The position numbers and the translations under genes were made by a program. 64,000 bases of DNA, from positions 124,001-188,000 of the forward strand of contig CALKHR010000110.1 in NCBI GenBank assembly GCA_937988885.1, in the 5' to 3' direction. Below the pieces are notes generated by a model. The model was not told the DNA's origin, ran no database searches, and worked only from the letters and a program-made list of their open reading frames with translations. The stretch is from an uncultured Roseiflexaceae bacterium. Lineage in GTDB: Bacteria; Chloroflexota; Chloroflexia; Chloroflexales; Roseiflexaceae. Shown one piece after another: positions 53,385-62,135 of this stretch. Position 1 is the stretch's first letter. Each line of letters starts with the position of its first letter.

Positions 53385-55208
53385 TTAGGCTATTGAGAAG
53401 GAGGATTCTGAAGTGGGGCCAGCCTCGTCGGTGCGAAACTGCAGCGAGTAGAGGTGTGCGTAGAGGCCATCCTTGGCCATAAGCTCGGCGTGTGAGCCTT
53501 GCTCGACGATCTGCCCGGCTTGAAGCACCACAATGCGATTCGCGATTTTGATGGTGCTGAGGCGATGCGCGATAATCACGGCGGTGCGATCCTTCATCAG
53601 GCGATTCAGCGCCTCCTGCACCAACTCCTCCGATTCGCTGTCGAGCGCGCTGGTTGCCTCGTCAAGCAGCAGGATGCGCGGGTTTTTGAGCATCGCGCGG
53701 GCGATCGCGATACGCTGGCGTTGGCCACCACTCAGCTTGATGCCGCGCTCGCCCACAATGGTATCGTACCCCTGCGGGGCAGCCATGATGAAATCGTGCG
53801 CGTTCGCCGCCTTGGCAACCTCAATGATCTCGTCGAGAGTCGCATCGAGCCGACCATACGCAATATTTTCGCGGATAGTACCACCGAACAGGAGCGTCTC
53901 CTGAGGCACAAGCCCAATTTGGGCACGCAAGCTCTGTTGCGTTACGGTGCGTAAGTCGTGCCCATCGATCCGCACACACCCCTCGGTTGGGTCGTAGAAG
54001 CGCGGGATCAGGTTGAACAGGGTGCTCTTCCCCGCTCCACTAGGGCCGACGAGCGCCACGACTTCGCCGGGCTTGATATCGAGCGAGACGTGAGTGAGCA
54101 CCGACACGCCGCTTTCGTAGCCGAACGAGACATCCTCAAACGAGATCGCGCCCTGTATCGCGCCGATGTCGTGCGCATCGAGGGCATCGGATACGCTCGG
54201 CGGCGTATCGAGGATCTCGAAGACGCGCTGCACCGCGCCGAGCGCCTCGCGAACTTGGCCGTAGATCGATGAGAGTTGCCCGAGACTCGATGCAATAGTG
54301 ATGGCGTAGATGATAAATCCGCTGATCGTGGAGAACTCCAGGCGGCCAGCAAGCACCTCGCGCCCGCTGAACCATAGGATCGCGGCGATAGCACCGAAGC
54401 CAAGGAAAGCGATCAGTGCGGCGAAGCCGGAGCGAAAGAGCGCTAAGCGCAGCGATGCCCGTAGGGTACGTTGCATCATCTGATTGTAGCGCTCGACCTC
54501 GTACTGCTCGCGCGCAAAGCTTTTGACGATCCGAATACCCTGCAGCCCTTCCTCCACCGCAACCGTCGACTGCGCAAGTTCATCTTGCATGCTGGTGCTG
54601 AAGCGCTGGAAGCGCCGTCCAAACGCTGCAGCCACGCCTACAATCAGCAGTGCCAGCACAAGCACAAAGCCGACCAGGCGCGGGTTCAACCAAAAGACGA
54701 TGGCGACAGCGCCGATCAAGGTCACCACATTCGAGAGGAGTTGGGTGATGTTATTGGTCAGCACCGAGCGCACTTGAGTCACATCGCTCGAAATGCGCGA
54801 GACTAATTCGCCAACCCGTCGCTCGGCGAAGAAATCGAGCGAGAGCGCGTGCAGGTGGCGGTACAGGGTCGTGCGCAAGTCGAGGACGATTCGCTCACCG
54901 ATCGAGCTGAGGGTAAAGCTCTGGACGAAGGTGAAGGCGGCCTGCAGAAAGAAGAGTCCCAGCAACATGAGCGTGAACGTATTCAATCGGCTTGGATCGC
55001 CCAGTTGAAGGACCGAGTCCAGAAGTTGGATGATGATCAGCGGGAACGCGAGACCGATAGCGCTAGATATCGCGAGTGCACCGAGTGCAAGAGCCATGAG
55101 CCAGCGGTAGGGGAGCAAAAAACCGAACAGACGCCGCCAATCGACAGAGGAGAGTGGCGGACGTTCGGCTTGCTGTGGGCTTTGTGCCCGATTGCGACGA
55201 CCAAACAT
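53385..55208 (-). CDS. ABC exporter half-transporter (MsbA/LmrA type)
   Basis: This is a 607-residue type-1 exporter with fused membrane (about 35-320) and ATPase domains. Six membrane helices are visible, including LLPYRWLMALALGALAISSA and FLGFGAIAAILWFS. The ATPase has Walker A GPSGAGKSTL, Q-loop VPQETLLFGG, signature LSGGQRQRIAIARA, Walker B ILLLDEATSALDSES and the H-loop IIAHRLST. It should dimerise. Its place beside the NRPS genes on the same strand suggests export of the peptide-polyketide, but lipid or general drug export is equally possible. The open frame runs back through the tRNA-Lys gene (MAEQLTLNQRVVGSSPTRL is tRNA read as protein), so the start at 55208 (MFGRRNRAQ) is preferred. 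Confidence 0.9.
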   Translation of the reverse strand: MFGRRNRAQSPQQAERPPLSSVDWRRLFGFLLPYRWLMALALGALAISSAIGLAFPLIIIQLLDSVLQLGDPSRLNTFTLMLLGLFFLQAAFTFVQSFTLSSIGERIVLDLRTTLYRHLHALSLDFFAERRVGELVSRISSDVTQVRSVLTNNITQLLSNVVTLIGAVAIVFWLNPRLVGFVLVLALLIVGVAAAFGRRFQRFSTSMQDELAQSTVAVEEGLQGIRIVKSFAREQYEVERYNQMMQRTLRASLRLALFRSGFAALIAFLGFGAIAAILWFSGREVLAGRLEFSTISGFIIYAITIASSLGQLSSIYGQVREALGAVQRVFEILDTPPSVSDALDAHDIGAIQGAISFEDVSFGYESGVSVLTHVSLDIKPGEVVALVGPSGAGKSTLFNLIPRFYDPTEGCVRIDGHDLRTVTQQSLRAQIGLVPQETLLFGGTIRENIAYGRLDATLDEIIEVAKAANAHDFIMAAPQGYDTIVGERGIKLSGGQRQRIAIARAMLKNPRILLLDEATSALDSESEELVQEALNRLMKDRTAVIIAHRLSTIKIANRIVVLQAGQIVEQGSHAELMAKDGLYAHLYSLQFRTDEAGPTSESSFSIA

Positions 55209-55273
55209 ACGAATGGGTTGAGCTTTCTGTCGGCCTCTTGCGACCGATCCCGCTTGAGTCGGAGAACAAAACG

Positions 55274-55300
55274 AAGAGGACGTCGCTACGACGCCCTCTT
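55274..55300 (-). terminator. Intrinsic terminator of tRNA-Lys
   Basis: AAGAGGACGTCG (55274-55285) pairs with CGACGCCCTCTT (55289-55300), one mismatch; on the - strand CGTTTTGTT follows. It lies just past the tRNA 3' end and separates it from the exporter. Confidence 0.7.
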
Positions 55301-55306
55301 GATTGG

Positions 55307-55382
<76 letters not shown>

Positions 55383-55858
55383 GTATGATCAGCTCACACA
55401 TTTTTGTGTTGTTCTCTCGAACGGCTGGGATTATAGCACAGCTTTTTTTTCTTTGCAAATTCCGCATGAGGACGCCTTATTCAATCATTTTTCATATTTT
55501 AATTTTGAATATACAATATATTTTGGTTGAACATTGAGGCGACGAATGCGCACGTGTTCCCATGCTCAGGGCTTATAGCGACCCTACCCAGCTCGTTTGC
55601 CCATTGTCTACCGATGGCTGACTATACGGTATAGCTCGATACAACGGGCCTCGCGGTTTAGTGACTAGGAAGCCTTTGCTGTCTGTAGGAGAAAATAGGA
55701 AAAACGTACTATACACTATAGCAGTTTCATGGTTGTAGGGTGAAACAGGACTGTCGTCCTATAGTCAGTAGCAGTATGGGATGTACAATGGAAAATAAGG
55801 AAAATATATTAGGGTCGCTCTGGCAGCACATAGGATAGTTTACAGAGGAGAGCATGAT
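55383..55858. other. 476-base intergenic region between tRNA-Lys and the response regulator
   Basis: It contains the tRNA promoter at 55430-55458. The remainder is moderately AT-rich with no gene I can support. Confidence 0.45.
55430..55458 (-). promoter_or_regulatory. tRNA-Lys promoter: TTGCAA -17- TATAAT with extended TG
   Basis: On the - strand TTGCAA (55453-55458) and TATAAT (55430-55435, preceded by TGC) are spaced 17 bases, 48 bases upstream of the tRNA 5' end. It is the best -35/-10 pair I found in the window. Confidence 0.65.
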
Positions 55859-56281
55859 ATGTCCAAGCGCCTTGTCCTGATCGAAGATAGCCAACTTCAG
55901 GCCATGCGACTCCAGCACGAATTAGCACATCATGGTTTTCAGGTCGAAATTGCCAACACTGGCGGGCAGGGGCTTGCATGCATTCAGGCACAACAGCCTG
56001 ACGCGATTTTGCTTGATGTGATGCTACCAGATACAGATGGTTATGCTTTGTGCCGTCGCCTGAAAGCAGATCAAGAGCTCAACCATATTCCAATTCTTCT
56101 GTTGACGAGCCGTAGCGCCCACGAGGCAACCGTGGCTGGGTTGAGTGTGGGGGCCGATGCGTATGTGCCTAAGGATATGGACACAGTCCAAAATGTAGTC
56201 GCAGTGCTGCTCCAACTCGGTATTGATGGTCAGGCTTTGCAGGAACCCAACCAGACAAAGGCCCTTAACTCTTCGCAATAA
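55859..56281 (+). CDS. Receiver-only response regulator
   Basis: This 140-residue protein is one CheY-like receiver domain plus a 20-residue tail. The acidic pair is in LVLIEDSQLQAM, the phospho-acceptor Asp in AILLDVMLPDTDGYAL, the switch Thr in ILLLTSRSA, and Lys in AYVPKDMDTV. There is no output domain, so it works by protein-protein contact, in a phosphorelay or by controlling a partner. No histidine kinase is adjacent. GAGGAG lies upstream of the ATG, and a hairpin at 56302-56331 ends the unit, so it is not cotranscribed with the efflux genes. Confidence 0.92.
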   Translation: MSKRLVLIEDSQLQAMRLQHELAHHGFQVEIANTGGQGLACIQAQQPDAILLDVMLPDTDGYALCRRLKADQELNHIPILLLTSRSAHEATVAGLSVGADAYVPKDMDTVQNVVAVLLQLGIDGQALQEPNQTKALNSSQ

Positions 56282-56810
56282 TTTGGCTGTTGTTTGTTGA
56301 TGGCGTTAGCGAACTTCTCCTCGCTAACGCCGCTTTGTGTGTACGCAACACCACCCCTCAGCCTTTACCCCGAGTCTCAACCCAATTCACCTTGGCAAGA
56401 CCCTTGCTATCACAAAATGCATGCCTGCAGCCTCATCAAGGTTGCAGCATTATTTTCTCTTTAGTTTATACTACTCTTCTCGGAAGACGAAATATCTAGC
56501 GCATCGTTTAGTGATATTATTGGCCACTAAATCTGCTGATAGGAGAAAAACAATTGCCAAAACGGTTGTCATTTTTGATGCATCTGTGGTGTTTTATGCA
56601 GGTGATGTAAAAAAAGCTCCCTGCTTACGCTCACGTTTCTCGCTTGATACGTTCGGTGAACCGCTTACGTCCCGGTACACATCGGTCTTAAGAGGGATTC
56701 ACAAGCTGCAACAACTCAGTCCTTAGTTGTGCAACTACCGATTTCGTATCTACGTCCTATGTCATCATTTAATTCTTGAAATCAGCCCGTTTGCTCAGAA
56801 GGAGCGATTC
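56282..56810. other. 529-base intergenic region before the efflux operon
   Basis: It contains the hairpin at 56302-56331. An open frame at 56337-56726 exists but its translation has no recognisable composition or motif and no ribosome site, so it is not called. Confidence 0.45.
56302..56331 (+). terminator. Hairpin after the response regulator
   Basis: GGCGTTAGCGA (56302-56312) pairs perfectly with TCGCTAACGCC (56321-56331), 20 bases past the stop; the tail GCTTTGTGT is only weakly T-rich. Confidence 0.6.
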
Positions 56811-58670
56811 ATGGCTAACACAGGCCCTACTCGTAAGAAACGTCGATTCAGCCGCCGCGCATTGATTTGGGCGGGGGTCATTATTGTCCTCCTCGGTGTG
56901 TGTGTTGGAGGAGGTGCTTGGCTGCAAAGCTCAATGGCAGCCTCGGCTCAGCAAGCAGCCCTGGCACAATGGAAAGTGGAAACTGCGCAAAGTGGCACTA
57001 TTGAGGCTTCGGTAAGCGCTACTGGAAATATTGAGCCAAAGGCGCAGGCAAATCTCAATTTTGCGATAACAGGTACTGTTACTGAGATTTTAGTCAAACC
57101 TGGTGATCGTGTTCAAAAAGGCCAGCCGTTGGCACGTATCGACACTACAGATCTGAAACTACAGCTTGAACAGGCCGAAGCTACGCTGAAGCAGGCTCAG
57201 GCCGACCGTGTGGATCTGATGGACGGCGCTACGCCGCAAGAGATTGCAAACGCTGAACTCCGCTTGCAGCAAGCGCGCGCTCAGTACCAACAGACGGCTG
57301 GCAGCGTGACACAGGCGGATATTGCTGCGGCACGTGCCCGTCTGGAGGCTGCACAAGCTAACTTGGCCGCTCTGGAAGCAGGGAATACAGATGAAAAAGC
57401 TGCTGAATTGAGCTTGCAGCAGGCGCTGACGCAGTTGCAAGCACAGCGCGATCAGCTTTCGGCAGCCAAGACGAGCGCGCAGTTGCGCATGGAGCAAAAC
57501 GCCAATTCGCTTGCCCAAGCGCAAACGGCGTATTCGACTGCCAAGCAGAATTGGGAGTATGTACAGGAGACGGGGCGAGATCCGCTTTCGCGCATTACCG
57601 ACCCTGCCACTGGCAAGTCCTCGAACACGAAGGTGAGCGAGCAGCAGCGCCAGCAATACTACCAAGCGTTTGTGCAGGCTCAAACGGCAATGCAAAATGC
57701 GGAGAAGGCACTCCAACAGTCACAAGTCGATTATGAGAATGCACGCCAAGCCGAGATCACCGGTGTGCAAGTGGCCGAGCAGAATGTGATTAGCGCTCAG
57801 ATGAGGCTCGATAGCCTACGTGCAGGAGGTCTCAATCAGCAGATCGCCAGCGCCCGCGCCGAGGTCGCCGCTGCACAAGCTGCGCTCGATCAGTTGATCG
57901 GTGCACAGCGAGCGGGCAGCCTCAATGTCGCCCAAGCGGCTATCGATATCGCCCAGCAGGAGCTCGAAAACCTATCGGCGGAACCAAGTGCAAGCGCACT
58001 GGCCCGTGCCGATGCCGCTGTGGCAAACGCTGAAGTGGGCGTGCGTCAGGCTAAACTTGCGCTTGAGCGTGCGACGCTCACCGCGCCCTTCGATGGCACG
58101 ATTGCACAGATCGGGATCAACGTCGGCGAATCGTCTGCAGCCGGCAGTGGCACAACTTCAAGCGCGATTGTGCTGGCCGATATCTCGTCCTTCCACATCG
58201 ATGTGCCGATCGATGAGCTTGATATTGCTTTGGTCGAGGCTGGGCAAAAAGTGATTGTGACGCTGGATGCGTTGCCCGATGTGCAACTCAACGGCACAGT
58301 CACGAACGTCGAGCCGATCGCGACCCAGTCGAGCACTGGCACCAATACGTACAACGTGACGATCGACATTGAGCCGACCGAGGCGACCTTGCGCTCCGGT
58401 ATGACAGCATCGGTGCAGATCATCACTCAGCGACGAGAAAATGTGGTGCTGGTACCCCGCCGTGCTATCCAAACCGAGGGCACCGAGATCTTCGTGCTGA
58501 TCCCCACCGATGGGCCGCCGGATCTTCAGGCGATGCGCCCGGCTAGCGAACGTCGCGCGGTGACCTTGGGGCTGAGCAATGGTGAGCAGATCGAGATAAC
58601 AAGCGGTCTACAGGCTGGCGAACAAGTGCTGGTGCAGGATGTTGTGCAAACATTCAATCCGTTCAACTAG
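56811..58670 (+). CDS. MacA/HlyD-type efflux adaptor
   Basis: This is a 619-residue membrane-fusion protein. An N-terminal membrane anchor (RALIWAGVIIVLLGVCVGGGAWL) is followed by a biotinyl-lipoyl-like half motif (GTVTEILVKPGDRVQKGQPLARID). A very long Ala/Gln-rich coiled-coil hairpin follows (about 110-420, e.g. LEQAEATLKQAQADRVDLM and AARARLEAAQANLAALEAG). Then come the second lipoyl half (TLTAPFDGTIAQIGINVGE), a beta barrel and a membrane-proximal domain. It should work with the ATPase and permease encoded next. Chloroflexota are mostly described as lacking an outer membrane, so the long hairpin need not reach a TolC; the set resembles the YknXYZ arrangement of Gram-positives. The ATG at 56811 has AGAAGGAG upstream. 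Confidence 0.9.
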   Translation: MANTGPTRKKRRFSRRALIWAGVIIVLLGVCVGGGAWLQSSMAASAQQAALAQWKVETAQSGTIEASVSATGNIEPKAQANLNFAITGTVTEILVKPGDRVQKGQPLARIDTTDLKLQLEQAEATLKQAQADRVDLMDGATPQEIANAELRLQQARAQYQQTAGSVTQADIAAARARLEAAQANLAALEAGNTDEKAAELSLQQALTQLQAQRDQLSAAKTSAQLRMEQNANSLAQAQTAYSTAKQNWEYVQETGRDPLSRITDPATGKSSNTKVSEQQRQQYYQAFVQAQTAMQNAEKALQQSQVDYENARQAEITGVQVAEQNVISAQMRLDSLRAGGLNQQIASARAEVAAAQAALDQLIGAQRAGSLNVAQAAIDIAQQELENLSAEPSASALARADAAVANAEVGVRQAKLALERATLTAPFDGTIAQIGINVGESSAAGSGTTSSAIVLADISSFHIDVPIDELDIALVEAGQKVIVTLDALPDVQLNGTVTNVEPIATQSSTGTNTYNVTIDIEPTEATLRSGMTASVQIITQRRENVVLVPRRAIQTEGTEIFVLIPTDGPPDLQAMRPASERRAVTLGLSNGEQIEITSGLQAGEQVLVQDVVQTFNPFN

Positions 58671-58732
58671 GTAGCGGCATTGTATCGCAGCGGAAGGCGA
58701 TTTCGCCCTCCATTCCGCAGAAAGTTATAGAT

Positions 58733-59503
58733 ATGAGTGCGTTGATCGAAGTTCGCAATTTGGTGAAATCCTACCAAATGGGCGATGTGGAAGTGCAAGC
58801 ACTGCGCGGTGTCTCGCTCACGATCTCCGAAGGGGAGATGGTGGCAATTATGGGACCATCGGGCAGCGGCAAAAGCACGCTTATGAATATCATTGGTTGC
58901 CTGGATCAGCCCACCAGCGGGGAATATCTGCTCGACGGCGTCGATGTCGGCTCGCTCAGCGATAATCAATTGGCGGCGATCCGCAACCAGAAGATCGGCT
59001 TTGTGTTCCAGCAGTATATGTTGCTGCAACGCACGACTGCACTGCGCAATGTCGAGTTGCCGCTGATCTATGGAGGCAGCGGCAACCGACGCGCAAAGGC
59101 GATGGAAGCGCTCAGGGCCGTGGGCATGGGCGAACGTATGGACCACAAGCCCAACGAGCTCTCGGGTGGGCAGCAGCAGCGCGTGGCGATTGCGCGGGCA
59201 TTGGTCAACAACCCACGCATCATTATGGCCGACGAGCCAACCGGCGCGTTGGACTCCCGCACGGGCGCCGAGATTATGGGCATCTTCCAGCAATTGAACC
59301 GTGAGCAGGGTATCACAATCATCCTGGTGACTCACGATCCCGAGGTGGCTCGATACGCCCAACGCTCTATCTTGATTCGCGATGGCATGGTGGCTGGCGA
59401 TGAGATCAATCACGACCAGATTCTGATCAAGCCAGCATCCCACAATGCCAACACCAACGAAGAAGCTGAGGTTGTTGCTGATGAAGCGACCACAGCATCG
59501 TAG
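58733..59503 (+). CDS. MacB/LolD-type ABC transporter ATPase
   Basis: This 256-residue ATPase subunit has Walker A GPSGSGKSTLMNIIG, the LDQPTSGEYLLDG segment typical of the MacB/LolD group, Q-loop FVFQQYMLLQRTTAL, signature ELSGGQQQRVAIARA, Walker B IIMADEPTGALDS and H-loop ILVTHDPEV. A 30-residue acidic tail (NTNEEAEVVADEATTA) is outside the family. It energises the neighbouring FtsX-like permeases. It lies 62 bases after the adaptor and 9 before the first permease, so it is one operon. The ribosome site is weak. Confidence 0.93.
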   Translation: MSALIEVRNLVKSYQMGDVEVQALRGVSLTISEGEMVAIMGPSGSGKSTLMNIIGCLDQPTSGEYLLDGVDVGSLSDNQLAAIRNQKIGFVFQQYMLLQRTTALRNVELPLIYGGSGNRRAKAMEALRAVGMGERMDHKPNELSGGQQQRVAIARALVNNPRIIMADEPTGALDSRTGAEIMGIFQQLNREQGITIILVTHDPEVARYAQRSILIRDGMVAGDEINHDQILIKPASHNANTNEEAEVVADEATTAS

Positions 59504-59512
59504 GGCGAATAT

Positions 59513-60763
59513 ATGAATATTATCGAATCCATTCGTATCGCGTGGACGGCCTTACTCGCCAATAAACTTCGTTCGCTGCTGACCATGCTGGGGATGATCA
59601 TCGGCGTGGGCGCAGTGATCGGCATGTTGGCGATTGGAAACGGCATGCAGCAGTTTCTTAATAGCCAATTCAGTAGTTTGGGTATTGGCACATTCTACGT
59701 GTTACCGTTCATCAATACGCGCGAGGTCAATGTCCAACAACAGGCAAGGTTGACCTACGACGATGCGCAGGCGCTGTTAGCCCCCGGTGTTGCACCAGCC
59801 GTGAAAGCGGTGTCGGTTGAGTTTGGAGGCAGCGGGTTGGTGCGCGCCAACGGAAAGAGCAATACCTACAGCGTGCGTGCTGTTACACCGAGTGTGTTCA
59901 GTATCACCGACAACCCACTCGGTGCTGGGCGCTATTACACCGAGGCCGAAGAACAGACAGGTGCTCGTGTTGCCGTAGTGGGCCGCGAGGTCGCCACAAC
60001 TCTGTTCGACACGATGGCGTTGGCGATTGGCCAGCACCTGACGATCAACGGCGTAACCTTTGAGGTGATCGGTGTAATCGATCCCGTTGGAGAGGGCGGG
60101 CCAGATGGCGATCCGGGGCGCATCATCATGATCCCCTATCGCACAGGGCGTAATTGGCTCTTCCGTAATCAAATGACACCGCGGGTCAATACGAATACAG
60201 TCATAGTGCAGGCTAAAGATACCGAAAGCGTTGACGAAGCTATCGCGCAAACCACGGCGTTGCTGCGCCAACGGCATCGCCTCACGTATCAAGATAACGA
60301 TTTTACTATCGTCGACGTTGGGCAAATCACTGGCACGATTAACTCGATCATTGGTGGATTTAACGCGTTCCTGAGCCTCGTCGCGGGTATCTCATTGCTT
60401 GTGGGTGGCATCGGCATTATGAATATTATGCTGGTCTCGGTCAGTGAGCGCACCCGCGAGATCGGGCTACGCAAAGCGGTCGGCGCGCGGCGTCAGGATA
60501 TTTTGATGCAGTTCCTGATCGAGGCATTGGTGCTCTGCCTGACGTGAGGCTTTATCGGCATCGTTTTGGGGTATCTGCTCTCGTTCCTGGGCACGTTCGT
60601 GTTAGTGACGCTGTTCCAGGCCGAAGGCGCAAATGCAAGCGTGACATTGAGTGCTATCGCGCTTGCGACAGCCATCTCAAGCGCGATCGGCATTTTCTTT
60701 GGCTTCTGGCCCGCGCTGCAAGCCTCAAGGCTCAACCCAATCGAGGCTCTGCGGTATGAATAA
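59513..60763 (+). pseudogene. MacB-like ABC permease 1, interrupted by an in-frame TGA
   Basis: This FtsX-fold permease starts MNIIESIRIAWTALLANKLRSLLTMLGMIIGVGAVIG (TM1), then a periplasmic MacB_PCD domain, then TM2-TM3 (GISLLVGGIGIMNIMLVSVSERTREIGLRKAVGA). At 60545-60547 the frame reads TGA in LCLT*GFIGIVLGYLL. The tandem paralogue reads LCLVGGLLGVVLGYLL, so one base (GGA to TGA) replaces a glycine. The frame then continues for 71 codons through the last TM and the usual ending LNPIEALRYE. As written, the product lacks the last helix. It may be a real nonsense mutation, a sequencing error, or a tolerated truncation covered by permease 2. Other genes in the window end with TGA, so recoding is unlikely. 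Confidence 0.82.
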
Positions 60764-60796
60764 CACAGCTTTGTGGGCTTTGTTGGTGAGAATATT

Positions 60797-62056
60797 ATGA
60801 ATATTATCGAGTCGTTCCGTATTGCGTGGACCGCTCTGATGAGCAATAAATCACGAGCTCTGCTGACAATGCTGGGCATCATCATCGGCGTTGGCGCTGT
60901 GATCGGGATGCTCTCGATCGGCAATGGCATGATCCAGGCTATCACCGCCGATTTCGAGCGACTAGGCGCTGGGGTGTTCTACGTTTCGCCGCAGGTGCGA
61001 CGTACCGATGCCAATGATACCCAACAGCCACGCCTTACTGCGAGCGACGCCGAGGCGATTCGCCAATCAGGCATAACCACGGCGGTCAAGGATGTGGCGA
61101 TCTCGTATAGCAGCAATGGGATTATTAGTGCTGGTCGAGAGCGTTACTCCTTCGTAGTTCAGAGTGTTACGCCCAATTATTTTGTCATTGGCGATAATCA
61201 GTTAAAGAGCGGCAGTTATTTCACCGATTCCGATGATCGTGCGCGTGCTCGTGTCGCGCTGCTCGGCTCCGAAGTGGCCTCCACCCTGTTTGGCAGCAAT
61301 CTCGATCCAGTTGGTCGGCGCATCACAATCGATAATGTGACCTTCCAAGTGATCGGTGTGCTAGAGAATCAGCCGAGCTTACTTGCACCAAGTTTCAATG
61401 GCCCTGAAACGCGGGTGTACGTACCCTACCAAACCGGGCGCGCTCGTCTGTTCCGCAATAGCATCACCTCGCGGGTCGATGTCGATGAGTTGACGGTGCA
61501 AGCACTGAATAAAGACCAAGTTGAGCTTGCGATGACCCAGACCACTGAGTTGTTACGCCAACGACATCGGCTCGCACCTAATCAAAACACCGATTTTACG
61601 GTATCGAACCCGGCAGACCAGTTGGCAACCATCAATGCGGTGCTGCTTGGCCTCAACGGTTTCTTAGGGTTGATCGCTGGCATTGCGCTGTTGGTGGGTG
61701 GCATCGGCATTATGAACATTATGCTGGTCTCGGTCACGCAGCGTACCCGCGAGATCGGGTTGCGCAAGGCGGTGGGCGCACCACGACGCGCTATCTTGCA
61801 GCAGTTCTTGATCGAATCGTTAGTATTGTGCTTGGTTGGAGGTCTGCTCGGCGTTGTGCTGGGCTATCTGCTGACCTTCGCTGGCACGTATGTGATCCAG
61901 AACGTCTTCTTGCTCAGCGGCGCAGAAGCGGTAGTGAACCCAAGCTCGATTGTGCTGGCGATGGGTATTTCAACCGCCACCGGCATCATGTTCGGGTTCT
62001 GGCCAGCCTGGCGCGCTTCGCGTTTGCAGCCTGTGCAGGCGCTGCGCAGCGAATAG
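60797..62056 (+). CDS. MacB-like ABC permease 2
   Basis: This 419-residue FtsX/MacB permease is intact and clearly a tandem duplicate of permease 1 (MNIIESFRIAWTALMSNKSRALLTMLGIIIGVGAVIGML). It has TM1 at the N-terminus, an extracytoplasmic domain of about 220 residues, then TM2-TM4 (AGIALLVGGIGIMNIMLVSV, LCLVGGLLGVVLGYLLTFAG, and the last near FGFWPAWRASRLQPVQALRSE). With the ATPase it would form a homodimer, or a heterodimer with permease 1 if that is functional. The start is the ATG at 60797, aligned with the paralogue. The gene ends at a bidirectional terminator. Confidence 0.92.
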   Translation: MNIIESFRIAWTALMSNKSRALLTMLGIIIGVGAVIGMLSIGNGMIQAITADFERLGAGVFYVSPQVRRTDANDTQQPRLTASDAEAIRQSGITTAVKDVAISYSSNGIISAGRERYSFVVQSVTPNYFVIGDNQLKSGSYFTDSDDRARARVALLGSEVASTLFGSNLDPVGRRITIDNVTFQVIGVLENQPSLLAPSFNGPETRVYVPYQTGRARLFRNSITSRVDVDELTVQALNKDQVELAMTQTTELLRQRHRLAPNQNTDFTVSNPADQLATINAVLLGLNGFLGLIAGIALLVGGIGIMNIMLVSVTQRTREIGLRKAVGAPRRAILQQFLIESLVLCLVGGLLGVVLGYLLTFAGTYVIQNVFLLSGAEAVVNPSSIVLAMGISTATGIMFGFWPAWRASRLQPVQALRSE

Positions 62057-62079
62057 CTGCATCTCCCCTTCGAGGACAT

Positions 62080-62107
62080 AAAAGCGGTGGAGCGCTCCAC
62101 CGCTTTT
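62080..62107. terminator. Perfect 28-base palindrome, bidirectional terminator
   Basis: AAAAGCGGTGGAGC (62080-62093) is followed directly by its exact complement (62094-62107), giving A4 on one side and T4 on the other for both strands. It lies between the converging permease and subtilase. Confidence 0.75.
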
Positions 62108-62135
62108 GTATTGCCCATCTGCTGAATGACAGAGT

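Noticed and set aside
53146..53482. Short open frames on both strands between NRPS1 and the exporter
   Set aside because: They overlap the terminator at 53329-53360 and have no protein character.
60545..60547. TGA as a recoded glycine or selenocysteine codon
   Set aside because: Other genes here end in TGA, no SECIS-like context was seen, and the paralogue has Gly; a point mutation or error is simpler.
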